The position numbers and the translations under genes were made by a program. From positions 1-20,538 of the forward strand of contig DADP01000029.1 of the NCBI GenBank assembly GCA_002495025.1: 20,538 bases of DNA, in the 5' to 3' direction. The notes under the pieces are model-generated. The model ran no database searches. It saw only the letters and a program-made list of their open reading frames with translations, and had not been told where the DNA came from. How positions within the stretch are numbered: the stretch's first letter is position 1; the number at the start of each line of letters is the position of its first letter. This DNA comes from Desulfurococcaceae archaeon UBA285. Lineage in GTDB: Archaea; Thermoproteota; Thermoprotei_A; Sulfolobales; Desulfurococcaceae. This document shows, piece by piece, positions 1 to 8,069 of the stretch.

Positions 1-1
1 T

Positions 2-241
2 GGAAGAGCTAGTGATATATCAGGTGTAAACGTTCTAGAAGTTGAACTACCAGAACAAGCGAGATTGAAAGACTTAATTAGAGCCATTGGTGAAAAAGTA
101 AACCCGGAGCTAGCTAAAAGATATTTTCAAGGACACTATATTTTTGTTATACATATAAATGGTATTGCAATAGACAATCCAGAATATAAACTACACAATG
201 GAGACCGTGTAACACTTATAACCCCAGAGATGGGTGGGTGA
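2..241 (+). CDS. MoaD/ThiS-family sulfur carrier protein (3' part only)
   Basis: The 79 visible codons run in from the left edge without a start, so the gene is truncated by the window. The sequence ends in ITPEMGG followed by TGA. A C-terminal Gly-Gly after a short beta strand, preceded by an NG-x(n)-L-x-NGD-x-V pattern (HNGDRVTLI), is typical of ubiquitin-fold sulfur carriers such as the small subunit of molybdopterin synthase. In that family the terminal glycine is thiocarboxylated and donates sulfur to molybdopterin; archaeal relatives can also act as ubiquitin-like modifiers (SAMPs). The link to the molybdenum enzyme at the other end of the window is suggestive but is inference, since many archaea carry several MoaD-like proteins. 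The stop lies five bases from the stop of the convergent ssnA-like gene. Confidence 0.82.
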   Translation, partial: GRASDISGVNVLEVELPEQARLKDLIRAIGEKVNPELAKRYFQGHYIFVIHINGIAIDNPEYKLHNGDRVTLITPEMGG

Positions 242-246
242 AAAAA
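241..246 (-). terminator. T6 run after the ssnA-like gene
   Basis: Six consecutive T residues on the minus strand directly follow the stop codon of the ssnA-like gene. Archaeal intrinsic termination needs little more than a T-rich stretch. This is the end of the eight-gene minus-strand run, where termination is expected, and the site overlaps the last base of the convergent MoaD-like stop codon. Confidence 0.4.
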
Positions 247-1629
247 CTATTTAATAAAGTCTATTTGTGGAACACCCTCACTCATTAATTTATCCCATAA
301 CTTCTCGACTACTTTGTGTATGTATTCAATGGCTTCTTCCTCGTCTATGTTTACCAGTCTACCCTCCTTCAACACATATTTTCCATCGACTATTACTGTA
401 TCAACGTCTCTACTACTGAAAGTATTTACTAAGTGTCCATATATGGTCTTAGAGTTTACTGGTGTATTTGGTGTTTTTGGCTTGAGTATGGTTAAATCGG
501 CTTTTTTACCCGGCTCGATCGAGCCCAGCTGTTTCTCTTGGTGGAACATTCTCGCAACGTTTACAGTAGTCATTTCGAATACTTCTATTGGAGTCATTAC
601 TCTCGGGTCTCTACGTGAAACCTTGTGTAGTAGGTATGCTGCACGCATATTCTCGTATTGGTCGAAGATATAGCCGTCGTTTCCAAGCCCGACATTAATA
701 CCCATTTTAGTCATTTCTGGTATTTTAGCTACTCCCACGGCATTTAACATATTGCTCATTGGATTATGAGCTACATGGCTTCCACTCTTTTTAACCAGTA
801 ATAATTCATCATCAGTTGCTTGAACCAAGTGAACTAGGTGTGTTCTAGGCCCTAGGAATCCTAGTTTAAATAGTCTCTCTATTGGCCTCATTCCATAGTG
901 CTCTATATTGTGGTAGACGTCTACGAGGCCCTCCTCGGCGTGAATGGCGAGTAGTGCATTGTATTTATCCGAGAGCTCTCTGGCTTTTACTAGCAACTCG
1001 TCTTTTACTGTAAAACTAGCGTGGACGTATATCGCTCCCTTAACGAGTTTGGATTCATCACTATTGTTTTTCTTGATAAACCTCTCGTTTTCAAAGAGGC
1101 CTCTAAACCCCTCTTCATCACTACGCCTCTGTGTTGCCTCGAAGGAGATAAATCCACGTAGTCCAACCTCGCTGACTGCTTTTTCAATGGAGTCTAGAAC
1201 ACCATTAATGGTGTTCGGACTACTAATATTGTCGAAGAAATTAGTTACACCCGAGTGAGCGAAGAGTATAGATCCCATTAATGCAGAAGCATATGCTTCT
1301 TCATAACCTAGTACTACGTCTAGTGCCCACCATATCCTCTGAAGGTTTTGTTGGAAGTCTGTGGGTGGCTCTATTTTTCCAAACCATGGACTCCCAGTCA
1401 ACAGTAATCCATAGAAGTGAGTGTGTGCACATTGCAAACCCGGTATAACGACGCTCTTCTTTCCATCTACTACTTCTTCAGCTGTATACTTATCTAAACC
1501 ATCTCCTACACCAATATCCACTATAATGCCTTCTCTAATCGCTATAAAACCCCTATCTAGAACTCTACGCTCACTATTCATTGTTACAATGAGGGATTCT
1601 TTGATGAGGACGTCTACTTTTTCTCTCAA
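247..1629 (-). CDS. ssnA: SsnA-like aminohydrolase (purine catabolism)
   Basis: A 460-residue amidohydrolase of the TRZ/ATZ-SsnA branch. Metal-site residues of the fold are visible: the HTH motif (H69, H71), H230 in HAEE, H267 and D318 in GLGNDG. Features shared with E. coli SsnA from memory are the aromatic stretch WWALD near 100-104, the F-D-N/SSP region around 131-138, FEAT near 163-166, and HNPMSNM after the last histidine. SsnA is encoded in the E. coli purine-degradation region and is a predicted deaminase or hydrolase; its exact substrate is not deduced here. The start is TTG, with GGGGAG four bases upstream; the next in-frame Met (17) would cut into the first beta strand. It is the last gene of the minus-strand run, 48 bases after adenine deaminase. 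Guanine deaminase-type activity is the main alternative. Confidence 0.85.
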   Translation of the reverse strand: MREKVDVLIKESLIVTMNSERRVLDRGFIAIREGIIVDIGVGDGLDKYTAEEVVDGKKSVVIPGLQCAHTHFYGLLLTGSPWFGKIEPPTDFQQNLQRIWWALDVVLGYEEAYASALMGSILFAHSGVTNFFDNISSPNTINGVLDSIEKAVSEVGLRGFISFEATQRRSDEEGFRGLFENERFIKKNNSDESKLVKGAIYVHASFTVKDELLVKARELSDKYNALLAIHAEEGLVDVYHNIEHYGMRPIERLFKLGFLGPRTHLVHLVQATDDELLLVKKSGSHVAHNPMSNMLNAVGVAKIPEMTKMGINVGLGNDGYIFDQYENMRAAYLLHKVSRRDPRVMTPIEVFEMTTVNVARMFHQEKQLGSIEPGKKADLTILKPKTPNTPVNSKTIYGHLVNTFSSRDVDTVIVDGKYVLKEGRLVNIDEEEAIEYIHKVVEKLWDKLMSEGVPQIDFIK

Positions 1630-1677
1630 AATACTCCCCTATCAATTTTATAATTTGGTATGAGTGTAAGATAAAAG

Positions 1678-3495
1678 TTACTCTGCTATCAAGGGGATTA
1701 TACGCCCCTTTCTAACATCAATTAAACCTCTATCTGTAATTCTAATCTCGGGTATTACTGGTAGAGATACGAGGGAGAGAGTCATAAAGATGTATTCGAA
1801 TACAGCGTCTCTTTCTTCTAGTTTTTTTACAATCGACTTGTATTTCTCGTATACTACTTCTGGTTCTTCAATACTCATTAAACCCGCTAGTCTCAATGGT
1901 AGTTCAACTACGACTTCTCCATTGTCGACTATGACTATACCGCCCTGTATCTCTTTGATTCTCTTAATGGCTCTCTTGATATCGTTGATGCTCCAACCAG
2001 CATAGATAATATTGTGTGTGTCGTGTGCTATTGTTTGAGCTACAGCTCCATATTTAAATCCAAGGTTTTGAATAAACCCAGTACTGTATCCACCACTAGA
2101 AGAGTGTCTATATACAACACCCACATGCATTGTGTCTCTCTCGGGTGATGGCTGTATTCTACCATCTACTACTCTTAATTCTTCGACAATGTGTTTTGTT
2201 AGTGCTGAGCCAGGTTCTACTCTAATAACATTGACTCTAACTACTCCTCTACTCCCCGCTACTACTGCTCCAATATCTATTTTATCTATTAATTCATCGC
2301 TAATTCTAACAGTGTTTAATGCATAATCTGGATACTGTGGCCGCTTAAACTCTCTAACTAGTTTGCCATTATAATACACTATTTCTCCATTAGCTAGAAT
2401 AGTGGTTGGTTGAATATACTCTATTCTCGACGAGAAGACAATATCGCCCAGTCTCCCCGGGGCAATTAACCCAATATGGTCTTCTAAGTGTAGTCTCATT
2501 GCAGGGTTAATAGTTGCTAGTTGAATTGCTTTAACAGGGTCTAATCCCAGTTGAATAGCCTTATTTACAATTCTATCCATAGCACCCTTCTCAATTAAAT
2601 CAACAACGTTGACGTCGTCGCTTGTAAAAGCACATAGTTTACAGTCTGATCCTCTCAATATTTTTACTAGTGCTTCTAGATCTCGCCAAGCACTACCCTC
2701 TCTAATATAGAGATACATTCCCCTCCAAGCCTTTTCATAGGCCTCATTAATATTTGTTGATTCATGGTCGCTTAGTATACCGGCTGATATATATGCATTT
2801 AACTCCTCGGGGAGTAAGAGTGGTGCATGCCCATCAACGACGAGGTTGTTTTCAATTGAATACTTTATTTTCTCTAGTAGTTTTTCATCGGCATTTAAAA
2901 CACTGAGAAAATCCATTACTTCTCCTAGTCCAACCACATTGCCTGTATTGATCATTGAATCTAAATCCTCTGTTGTAAGTGTATTTGGAGGTGTTTCAAG
3001 CCCCATTGATGGATTAGTTGGTGGAATACAACTCGGTATTTCCAATAGTATTTTAAGAGGCGCGTATTTAGATGCCTCGACGAATAACTCAAAGCCTCTA
3101 ATACCCAGTACATTTACTATTTCATGAGGATCTGCAACAACAGTTGTAGTACCGTGTTTTAATACTATTTTTGAAAAGCCAATCGGGTCTAGCATACTGG
3201 ACTCTATGTGTATATGGGAGTCTATGAATCCAGGCATTACATACTGGTTTCTACCATCTAAAACCAGCGTGTTGTCTCCGCGAAACCTACCTATCTCTCT
3301 TGTTTTAAGAATACCGGCTATCCTCCTACCCTTTAATAAAATAGCGGTATCTTCGAGAATACTCCCCGTATTGACTTCTACAAGGTTTACACTCGTCACT
3401 ATTATATCAGCAGGTGTAAGCCCAAGAGCTGTTTTAATGAGGCTTACTCTCTCTTCTAGACTATACCTTGCAAAATCAGGTTTCAAGGATTCCAC
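1678..3495 (-). CDS. ade: adenine deaminase
   Basis: A 605-residue protein of full family length. It should deaminate adenine to hypoxanthine and ammonia with a binuclear metal centre, and is cytosolic. Diagnostic residues are in order: HIH (H94, H96), ADPHE (H124), the bridging-glutamate region GLGEVMD (E192), DGHAP (H223), SDHEST (H244) and FTSDDV (D293/D294). The C-terminal third carries the beta domain characteristic of the Ade family, including the AHDTHN motif. The start is GTG; the preceding bases are AT-rich (a TTTTTAAAG box lies roughly 35-45 bases upstream) and no good ribosome site is seen, so a short or leaderless transcript is likely. It lies between two other aminohydrolase genes, 63 and 48 bases away, giving a three-gene deamination block. 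Function is strongly supported by family. Confidence 0.95.
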   Translation of the reverse strand: MESLKPDFARYSLEERVSLIKTALGLTPADIIVTSVNLVEVNTGSILEDTAILLKGRRIAGILKTREIGRFRGDNTLVLDGRNQYVMPGFIDSHIHIESSMLDPIGFSKIVLKHGTTTVVADPHEIVNVLGIRGFELFVEASKYAPLKILLEIPSCIPPTNPSMGLETPPNTLTTEDLDSMINTGNVVGLGEVMDFLSVLNADEKLLEKIKYSIENNLVVDGHAPLLLPEELNAYISAGILSDHESTNINEAYEKAWRGMYLYIREGSAWRDLEALVKILRGSDCKLCAFTSDDVNVVDLIEKGAMDRIVNKAIQLGLDPVKAIQLATINPAMRLHLEDHIGLIAPGRLGDIVFSSRIEYIQPTTILANGEIVYYNGKLVREFKRPQYPDYALNTVRISDELIDKIDIGAVVAGSRGVVRVNVIRVEPGSALTKHIVEELRVVDGRIQPSPERDTMHVGVVYRHSSSGGYSTGFIQNLGFKYGAVAQTIAHDTHNIIYAGWSINDIKRAIKRIKEIQGGIVIVDNGEVVVELPLRLAGLMSIEEPEVVYEKYKSIVKKLEERDAVFEYIFMTLSLVSLPVIPEIRITDRGLIDVRKGRIIPLIAE

Positions 3496-3558
3496 ACTTT
3501 TGTTTTAAAATAGATTTTCAAAATATCCTTTAAAAACATTTAATCATTTATTGTTTAC

Positions 3559-4959
3559 TTACTCTATTGGCCAGCGTAGATCGGGATTTATACATACACC
3601 TGCTCTTTCATAGAGGCTAATTGCCGCTCTCTCTGCTTCCTCTATTACTTCTTCTTCGTTGAGCGTTAGTACCCTTCTATTAAACATTACTAGTTTTCCA
3701 TCAATTATACTGTGTTTAACATCGTGCCCGCTTGCAACATATACAAGGTGTGATACTGGATTATTAAGTGGGTGGAGGTGTGGTTGCCAATAGTCTACAA
3801 TAATGATATCCGCTCTCTTACCCTTCTCAATACTTCCAACTAAGTGGTCTATCATGAGTGCTCTAGCTCCTCTAATAGTAGCCATTTCCAATACGTCTTC
3901 TGCTCTAATAGCCTTGGGGTTTAGTGTCCTCAAAGGCTGAAGGAGCGCAGCGTGCTTCATTTCACGGATTAAGTCGTAGGTGTTATTACTCGGCCCTCCA
4001 TCCGTCCCTAGTGTTACATTGACTCCCTGGCTAAGCATGTCGGATACACGTGCTACTCCACTGGCAAGCTTCATATTGCTTGAGGGATTGTGGCTTACAT
4101 TGGTTTCTGTTTCACTTAGTAGTTTTATCTCGTCGTCTTCAACCCATACAACGTGTACTAATACAACGTTTCTCCCTGTTAATCCAAGCCAGTGGGCGAA
4201 TTCAACTGGTTTCTTACCAAAGTTTCTAATTGTGTATTCAACGTCTTCGCGTACCTCGGCGAGATGCATTGTTATACCAGTATTCAATTCTCGGGCTTTA
4301 GCTGAGATCTCTCTATATAGTTCAAGGCTGACGGCTCCAGGAGTTCTGGGGCCAAACCAAACCCATATCTTGTTGTCCCAACCGTGGTATCTATAGATTA
4401 GTCTAATAGTGTCTTTAAAGCTATAATCTCCTGGTTCAACTAGTCCCTCGTGTAATATGTTTTCTTTGGTTGCATACCCCTTTAAATCCATTACGTGTCT
4501 AGCTATTGCTGCCCTCAGCCCAGTCGAGTATATTGCCTCTATGATCTCGTCTAGTCCGTATCGTCCAACAAGGCCTGTTTCGAGAAAAGTAGTTGTACCA
4601 GACTTGATCATTTCAAGAGCAACTAGTTTTGCAGAGGCCAGTGCTTCGTGACTAGTATAGTTTCCCTGTAGAGGCCAAACCCTGTCTTTCAACCAGTCAA
4701 TAAGCGACAAATAGTCTGCGCATGCTCTAAGTAATCCCTGTGCGAGGTGTACATGTGTATTTATTAGGCCTGGTAGTACAATATCTCTTTCTGCATTGAT
4801 CAATATATCAGCGTAGACTTTGTATTCGTTGTCTAGTTTTTCTCTCTTGCCAACATCTATAATGAAGCCATCTTCAATTGCGACAGCCCCGTTTTTAATA
4901 ATCCTCCTTTCTCTATCCATAGTTATAATCCATCCACCACGAATATAGATGTCTACCAT
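3559..4959 (-). CDS. MtaD/TRZ-ATZ-like aminohydrolase, possible guanine deaminase
   Basis: A 466-residue cytosolic amidohydrolase. Counting from the chosen ATG, metal ligands are H69 and H71 (HVH), H232 in MHLAE, H269 and D320 in LGTDGG. HNPSSNMKLASG and the GTDGGPSNN loop place it with the MTA/SAH deaminase, 8-oxoguanine deaminase and TRZ/ATZ group, which hydrolytically deaminate purines and related rings. An upstream in-frame TTG at 4968 exists, but ATG 4959 is preferred because GGAG sits three bases before it and the family's first strand begins at once (VDIYIRGGWI). Between an SDR gene and adenine deaminase, the most economical role is deaminating guanine or another purine base; S-adenosylhomocysteine or methylthioadenosine deamination is the main alternative. 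Substrate cannot be read from the sequence. Confidence 0.82.
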   Translation of the reverse strand: MVDIYIRGGWIITMDRERRIIKNGAVAIEDGFIIDVGKREKLDNEYKVYADILINAERDIVLPGLINTHVHLAQGLLRACADYLSLIDWLKDRVWPLQGNYTSHEALASAKLVALEMIKSGTTTFLETGLVGRYGLDEIIEAIYSTGLRAAIARHVMDLKGYATKENILHEGLVEPGDYSFKDTIRLIYRYHGWDNKIWVWFGPRTPGAVSLELYREISAKARELNTGITMHLAEVREDVEYTIRNFGKKPVEFAHWLGLTGRNVVLVHVVWVEDDEIKLLSETETNVSHNPSSNMKLASGVARVSDMLSQGVNVTLGTDGGPSNNTYDLIREMKHAALLQPLRTLNPKAIRAEDVLEMATIRGARALMIDHLVGSIEKGKRADIIIVDYWQPHLHPLNNPVSHLVYVASGHDVKHSIIDGKLVMFNRRVLTLNEEEVIEEAERAAISLYERAGVCINPDLRWPIE

Positions 4960-5029
4960 GAACTCCAACCCTTAAACCACAAATTTCCCACTATTGAATA
5001 CTAGAAAACTCAAAAATATACAATCTCAA

Positions 5030-5944
5030 TCAATTGTTCTCTAATAACTCTCTAATCCTATCTAGTAGACTCCTGTCTTCTCCAAGTTTTTTAATTAGTG
5101 ATCCCACTACTTCGCCTACTTCACTGTTTTCCAGTATGAGAGAGATCATGTTTTTCAAGGACTCGACATCTGGATAAAACATCTTTACTGTTACACCACC
5201 ATCTATAATTATATTTACACCAGTAATCCACTCGGCTTCATCAGACGCTAGAAAAGCTACTAGTGCAGCGACATCCTCGGGCCTACCCACGCGTCCAGCT
5301 GGGTGCCACGCATGGTCGAGTAGTGACAACTCTGATTTTCTCGGTGGCACCTGCCACTCACTAGTATCTATCCAGCCCGGTGAAACAGCGACTACTCTAA
5401 TTCTATATTTAGCCAGAGACATTGCTAGTGCGTGTGTTAAAGCTAGTATTCCACCCTTAGACGCTGAATAAGGCTCTGTATTTGGCTCTGACTGTATTGC
5501 ACGGGTAGAGGCAATATTGACTATTACTCCACCAGTATTCTTCATGTATTTAGCAACGTGTTTACTACACAGCCATACACTAGTCAAGTTTACACTTATT
5601 ATTCTCATCCACTCCTCGAGTGTTTGCTCCTCGAGACTCCTACCCGAAAACCCTATTCCAGCGTTGTTGACTAGCACATCTATTCTACCGTATTTAGAGT
5701 ATACACTGTCTACTGCTCTAGATACATCTTCTTCTCGTGAAACATCTACTCTATAGAAATCCACAGATATACCCTTGCTTTCAAGGTCTTTAACTCTATA
5801 CCCGCCGGCTTTTTCATCAATGTCAAATATTACTACACTACAACCCTCGACGCCGAGACGAGTAGCTATAGCAGCGCCTATACCCCGTGCACCACCTGTA
5901 ACTATACATACCTTGTCTTTGAATCTATCTCTATAAAACTTCAT
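5030..5944 (-). CDS. short-chain dehydrogenase/reductase (SDR)
   Basis: A 304-residue classical SDR. It has the nucleotide-binding motif TGGARGIG near the N-terminus, NNAG in the middle, and a catalytic Ser...Tyr-x3-Lys set (NIAST, then YSASK). The aspartate ending the second strand (IFDID) suggests NAD preference. After the family's closing DGGVTV there is an additional helical tail of about 50 residues, which is longer than usual. ATG 5944 is preferred over an upstream TTG (5962), because AGGTG lies about five bases before the ATG and would fall inside the coding region if the TTG were used. The substrate is unknown; members act on sugars, polyols, acyl-ACPs and many others. Position between nucleoside permeases and base deaminases hints at a role with the imported sugar moiety, which is inference. 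A T5 run (5012-5016) follows the gene. Confidence 0.88.
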   Translation of the reverse strand: MKFYRDRFKDKVCIVTGGARGIGAAIATRLGVEGCSVVIFDIDEKAGGYRVKDLESKGISVDFYRVDVSREEDVSRAVDSVYSKYGRIDVLVNNAGIGFSGRSLEEQTLEEWMRIISVNLTSVWLCSKHVAKYMKNTGGVIVNIASTRAIQSEPNTEPYSASKGGILALTHALAMSLAKYRIRVVAVSPGWIDTSEWQVPPRKSELSLLDHAWHPAGRVGRPEDVAALVAFLASDEAEWITGVNIIIDGGVTVKMFYPDVESLKNMISLILENSEVGEVVGSLIKKLGEDRSLLDRIRELLENN

Positions 5945-5993
5945 GGTTACACCTGGGATCAAGGATTAATGAATAGTTTAAAAATAGATTAGA

Positions 5994-6902
5994 CTATATG
6001 CTCTTTTCTTCTTTATAGTATGGTTTTCCAAGACTAGAGGGCGATGCAAATATCTTTCTCAACCCTGTTGAACTATAAACTAGCATTAGTATTAAAGCTG
6101 CTAGAAATGGAATCAACTTTGCTACATCAGTTGGTACTTTTAATGATGCACTAATATCTGTTTGTGTTGATGCTAATCCGCCAAATAATAGTGATACAGG
6201 AATTAACATTATTGGGTGTCTACCAGCAGCTAGAGCTGTCGCGAAGGCTAGCCATCCATATCCCTGAGAGTATTGTCTAAAATCCCATGTTCTCTGCCAT
6301 GACAGTATAAATAGTGAGGCTCCAAGCCCCATTAATGCAAAGCCAATAATAGCGGCAATAATTCTAATATGCATTACTTTTACTCCGAGTGCTGATGCAG
6401 AATGCGGGTTTTCACCTACAGCTCTTATTGCCACGCCGAGTTTCGTCTTTTCTATTAATACATGTAGTGTTAAACCAATAACTATACTTATAACTAGTAG
6501 TTCTAATACGTCTTCTCTAGTATATGCTATCTGGTATACTGTACCATACCTCATTCTGACAGAGTAGCCAAGTATTATTCCAACACCATAACTAAAGAAT
6601 TGGAGTGAGAGTCCGACTGCTCCGTGGCTAATGGGTAGAAATGTCAATACAGTAGACATGAATAATCCTAGTAGTATACTCACTAGTACAGCCAATACAG
6701 AGCCAGCTATTGGCGGGTAGGGTATTATGGGTAGTAGTAGATATGCTCCCAGTATAGCTGCGCCTGTTGCCGCAAAGAATATTCCGTCTATGGCTAGATT
6801 TAGTATTCCCGACTTCTCGAATATACTGTGTCCTAGTGACACCAGGTAGAATGTAATGAATGCTGGTAGTATTTTATCTATGAGTAAATCTACTGGGATC
6901 AA
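5994..6902 (-). CDS. nupQ: ABC nucleoside transporter permease (NupQ/YufQ-like)
   Basis: A 302-residue integral membrane protein of the BPD_transp_2 permease family, with several hydrophobic spans across its whole length. Family signatures are the N-terminal GILNLAIDGIF stretch and the GENPHSASALGVKV cytoplasmic loop with the following GLGAS turn. In bacterial NupOPQ and YufOPQ systems this is the shorter of two permeases. The start is TTG in a TTGA overlap with the stop of the upstream permease gene (four bases), indicating translational coupling. Together with the neighbouring longer permease, ATPase and BMP binding protein it should form a nucleoside importer; the ligand is inferred from family and context. 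Confidence 0.9.
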   Translation of the reverse strand: MIPVDLLIDKILPAFITFYLVSLGHSIFEKSGILNLAIDGIFFAATGAAILGAYLLLPIIPYPPIAGSVLAVLVSILLGLFMSTVLTFLPISHGAVGLSLQFFSYGVGIILGYSVRMRYGTVYQIAYTREDVLELLVISIVIGLTLHVLIEKTKLGVAIRAVGENPHSASALGVKVMHIRIIAAIIGFALMGLGASLFILSWQRTWDFRQYSQGYGWLAFATALAAGRHPIMLIPVSLLFGGLASTQTDISASLKVPTDVAKLIPFLAALILMLVYSSTGLRKIFASPSSLGKPYYKEEKSI

Positions 6903-8068
6903 GACTTCACCACCCTGATCTCATAGTCCTGGATAAATCTCAATATACTATACGAGAGGAGTACAGATCCAAACATTAATAATCTAAATGCTATTTCAGC
7001 ACCTCCCAAACCAATTACTGCAAACGCCTCTCTAACAACAGGGAGCGAGCTTACACGTTGAGAACCCATTATCAACGCTGAAACAATGTAGGCTGAAATA
7101 GGTATGAATTTCATGTCGAGCATTGAAAGCCAGGTAACTAGTATAGCGAGGTATCCATAACCCATAGTTTGATATTCTAATGGGTATTCTAGTCTCCAGA
7201 GAGCTCCATGATAATAGAGTGCACCAGTTAAACCCGCTATTGCACCAGACAGCATAAATGCTGTAACAGTTGTCTTCTTTACGTTGACACCGAGAGTTAC
7301 AAGGTAGTCGGGGTTAGAACCCAGTATTTTTATCTTCAAGCCCAGAGAAGACTTGTTAAACAACCAGTATGTAAATATCGCAACTATTATTAGAGCAGTT
7401 ATCCATGAAGAATAAATTATAGCTTCTACTAGATAACCATTTAAAGTGTCTACTATTGGATCACCCGTAATAGTCTTCTTTACAGATATAGAGAGCTTAT
7501 AAGGAGCTGGTAGTAAATCTGTTCTAACATATCCCCATACATATTTCCCTCTAAATGGACCATACACTAATATGTTTCCAATAAAATACGCTATGTAATT
7601 CAATATTAGTGTAACTGGAACCTCGTCTACTCCAGTATATGCTTTAATAGCCCCGGCCAAACCACCCCATAACGCGCCAGCAATCGTAGCCAAGACTATG
7701 GAGAGTAAAACTACACCTATTGATACATGTATTGGTAGAGACTTCTCTGTTGTAAAGAAGAGTATTAGTGTAACATAGACAGATGCTATAATTGCCATGT
7801 GCATTTGTCCTTCTGCACCAATATTCCATAGAGATCCCTTAAACGCTATTAGTAACGCGTATCCAAGGAGAGATAGTATTAAGAAGTCTTTGACAATACC
7901 TGGAAATATAAATGTAGTGAGAATTGATTCTATAACATAGTATGGGTTTATACCTATACTCCACGAGAATAATGCAAATACACCGATACCTGTCAATAAC
8001 GAGAGAGCTACTACTATTAATCCACCATACTTCAAAGGTTTCTTTCTCTTAATTAAAACCAGTCGCAC
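6899..8068 (-). CDS. nupP: ABC nucleoside transporter permease (NupP/YufP-like)
   Basis: A 389-residue polytopic membrane protein, the longer permease of the pair. It shows the family signature GSLWNIGAEGQMHM near residue 80 and a C-proximal loop GSNPDYLVTLGVNVKK followed by a Gly-rich GAIAGLTGALYYHG span. A long non-membrane insertion of about 50 residues around 170-220 precedes the later membrane spans. The start is GTG, one base after the stop of the ATPase gene, so the genes are almost certainly co-transcribed. The basic N-terminus (KRKK) fits a cytoplasmic start. A role in purine nucleoside uptake is inferred from the BMP-type binding protein and the deaminase neighbours. Confidence 0.9.
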   Translation of the reverse strand: MRLVLIKRKKPLKYGGLIVVALSLLTGIGVFALFSWSIGINPYYVIESILTTFIFPGIVKDFLILSLLGYALLIAFKGSLWNIGAEGQMHMAIIASVYVTLILFFTTEKSLPIHVSIGVVLLSIVLATIAGALWGGLAGAIKAYTGVDEVPVTLILNYIAYFIGNILVYGPFRGKYVWGYVRTDLLPAPYKLSISVKKTITGDPIVDTLNGYLVEAIIYSSWITALIIVAIFTYWLFNKSSLGLKIKILGSNPDYLVTLGVNVKKTTVTAFMLSGAIAGLTGALYYHGALWRLEYPLEYQTMGYGYLAILVTWLSMLDMKFIPISAYIVSALIMGSQRVSSLPVVREAFAVIGLGGAEIAFRLLMFGSVLLSYSILRFIQDYEIRVVKS

Positions 8069-8069
8069 T

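Noticed and set aside
1005..1187. Short minus-strand frames such as those within 1005-1187, 7644-7829 and 10837-11043
   Set aside because: They are out-of-frame shadows inside genes with well-supported family motifs.
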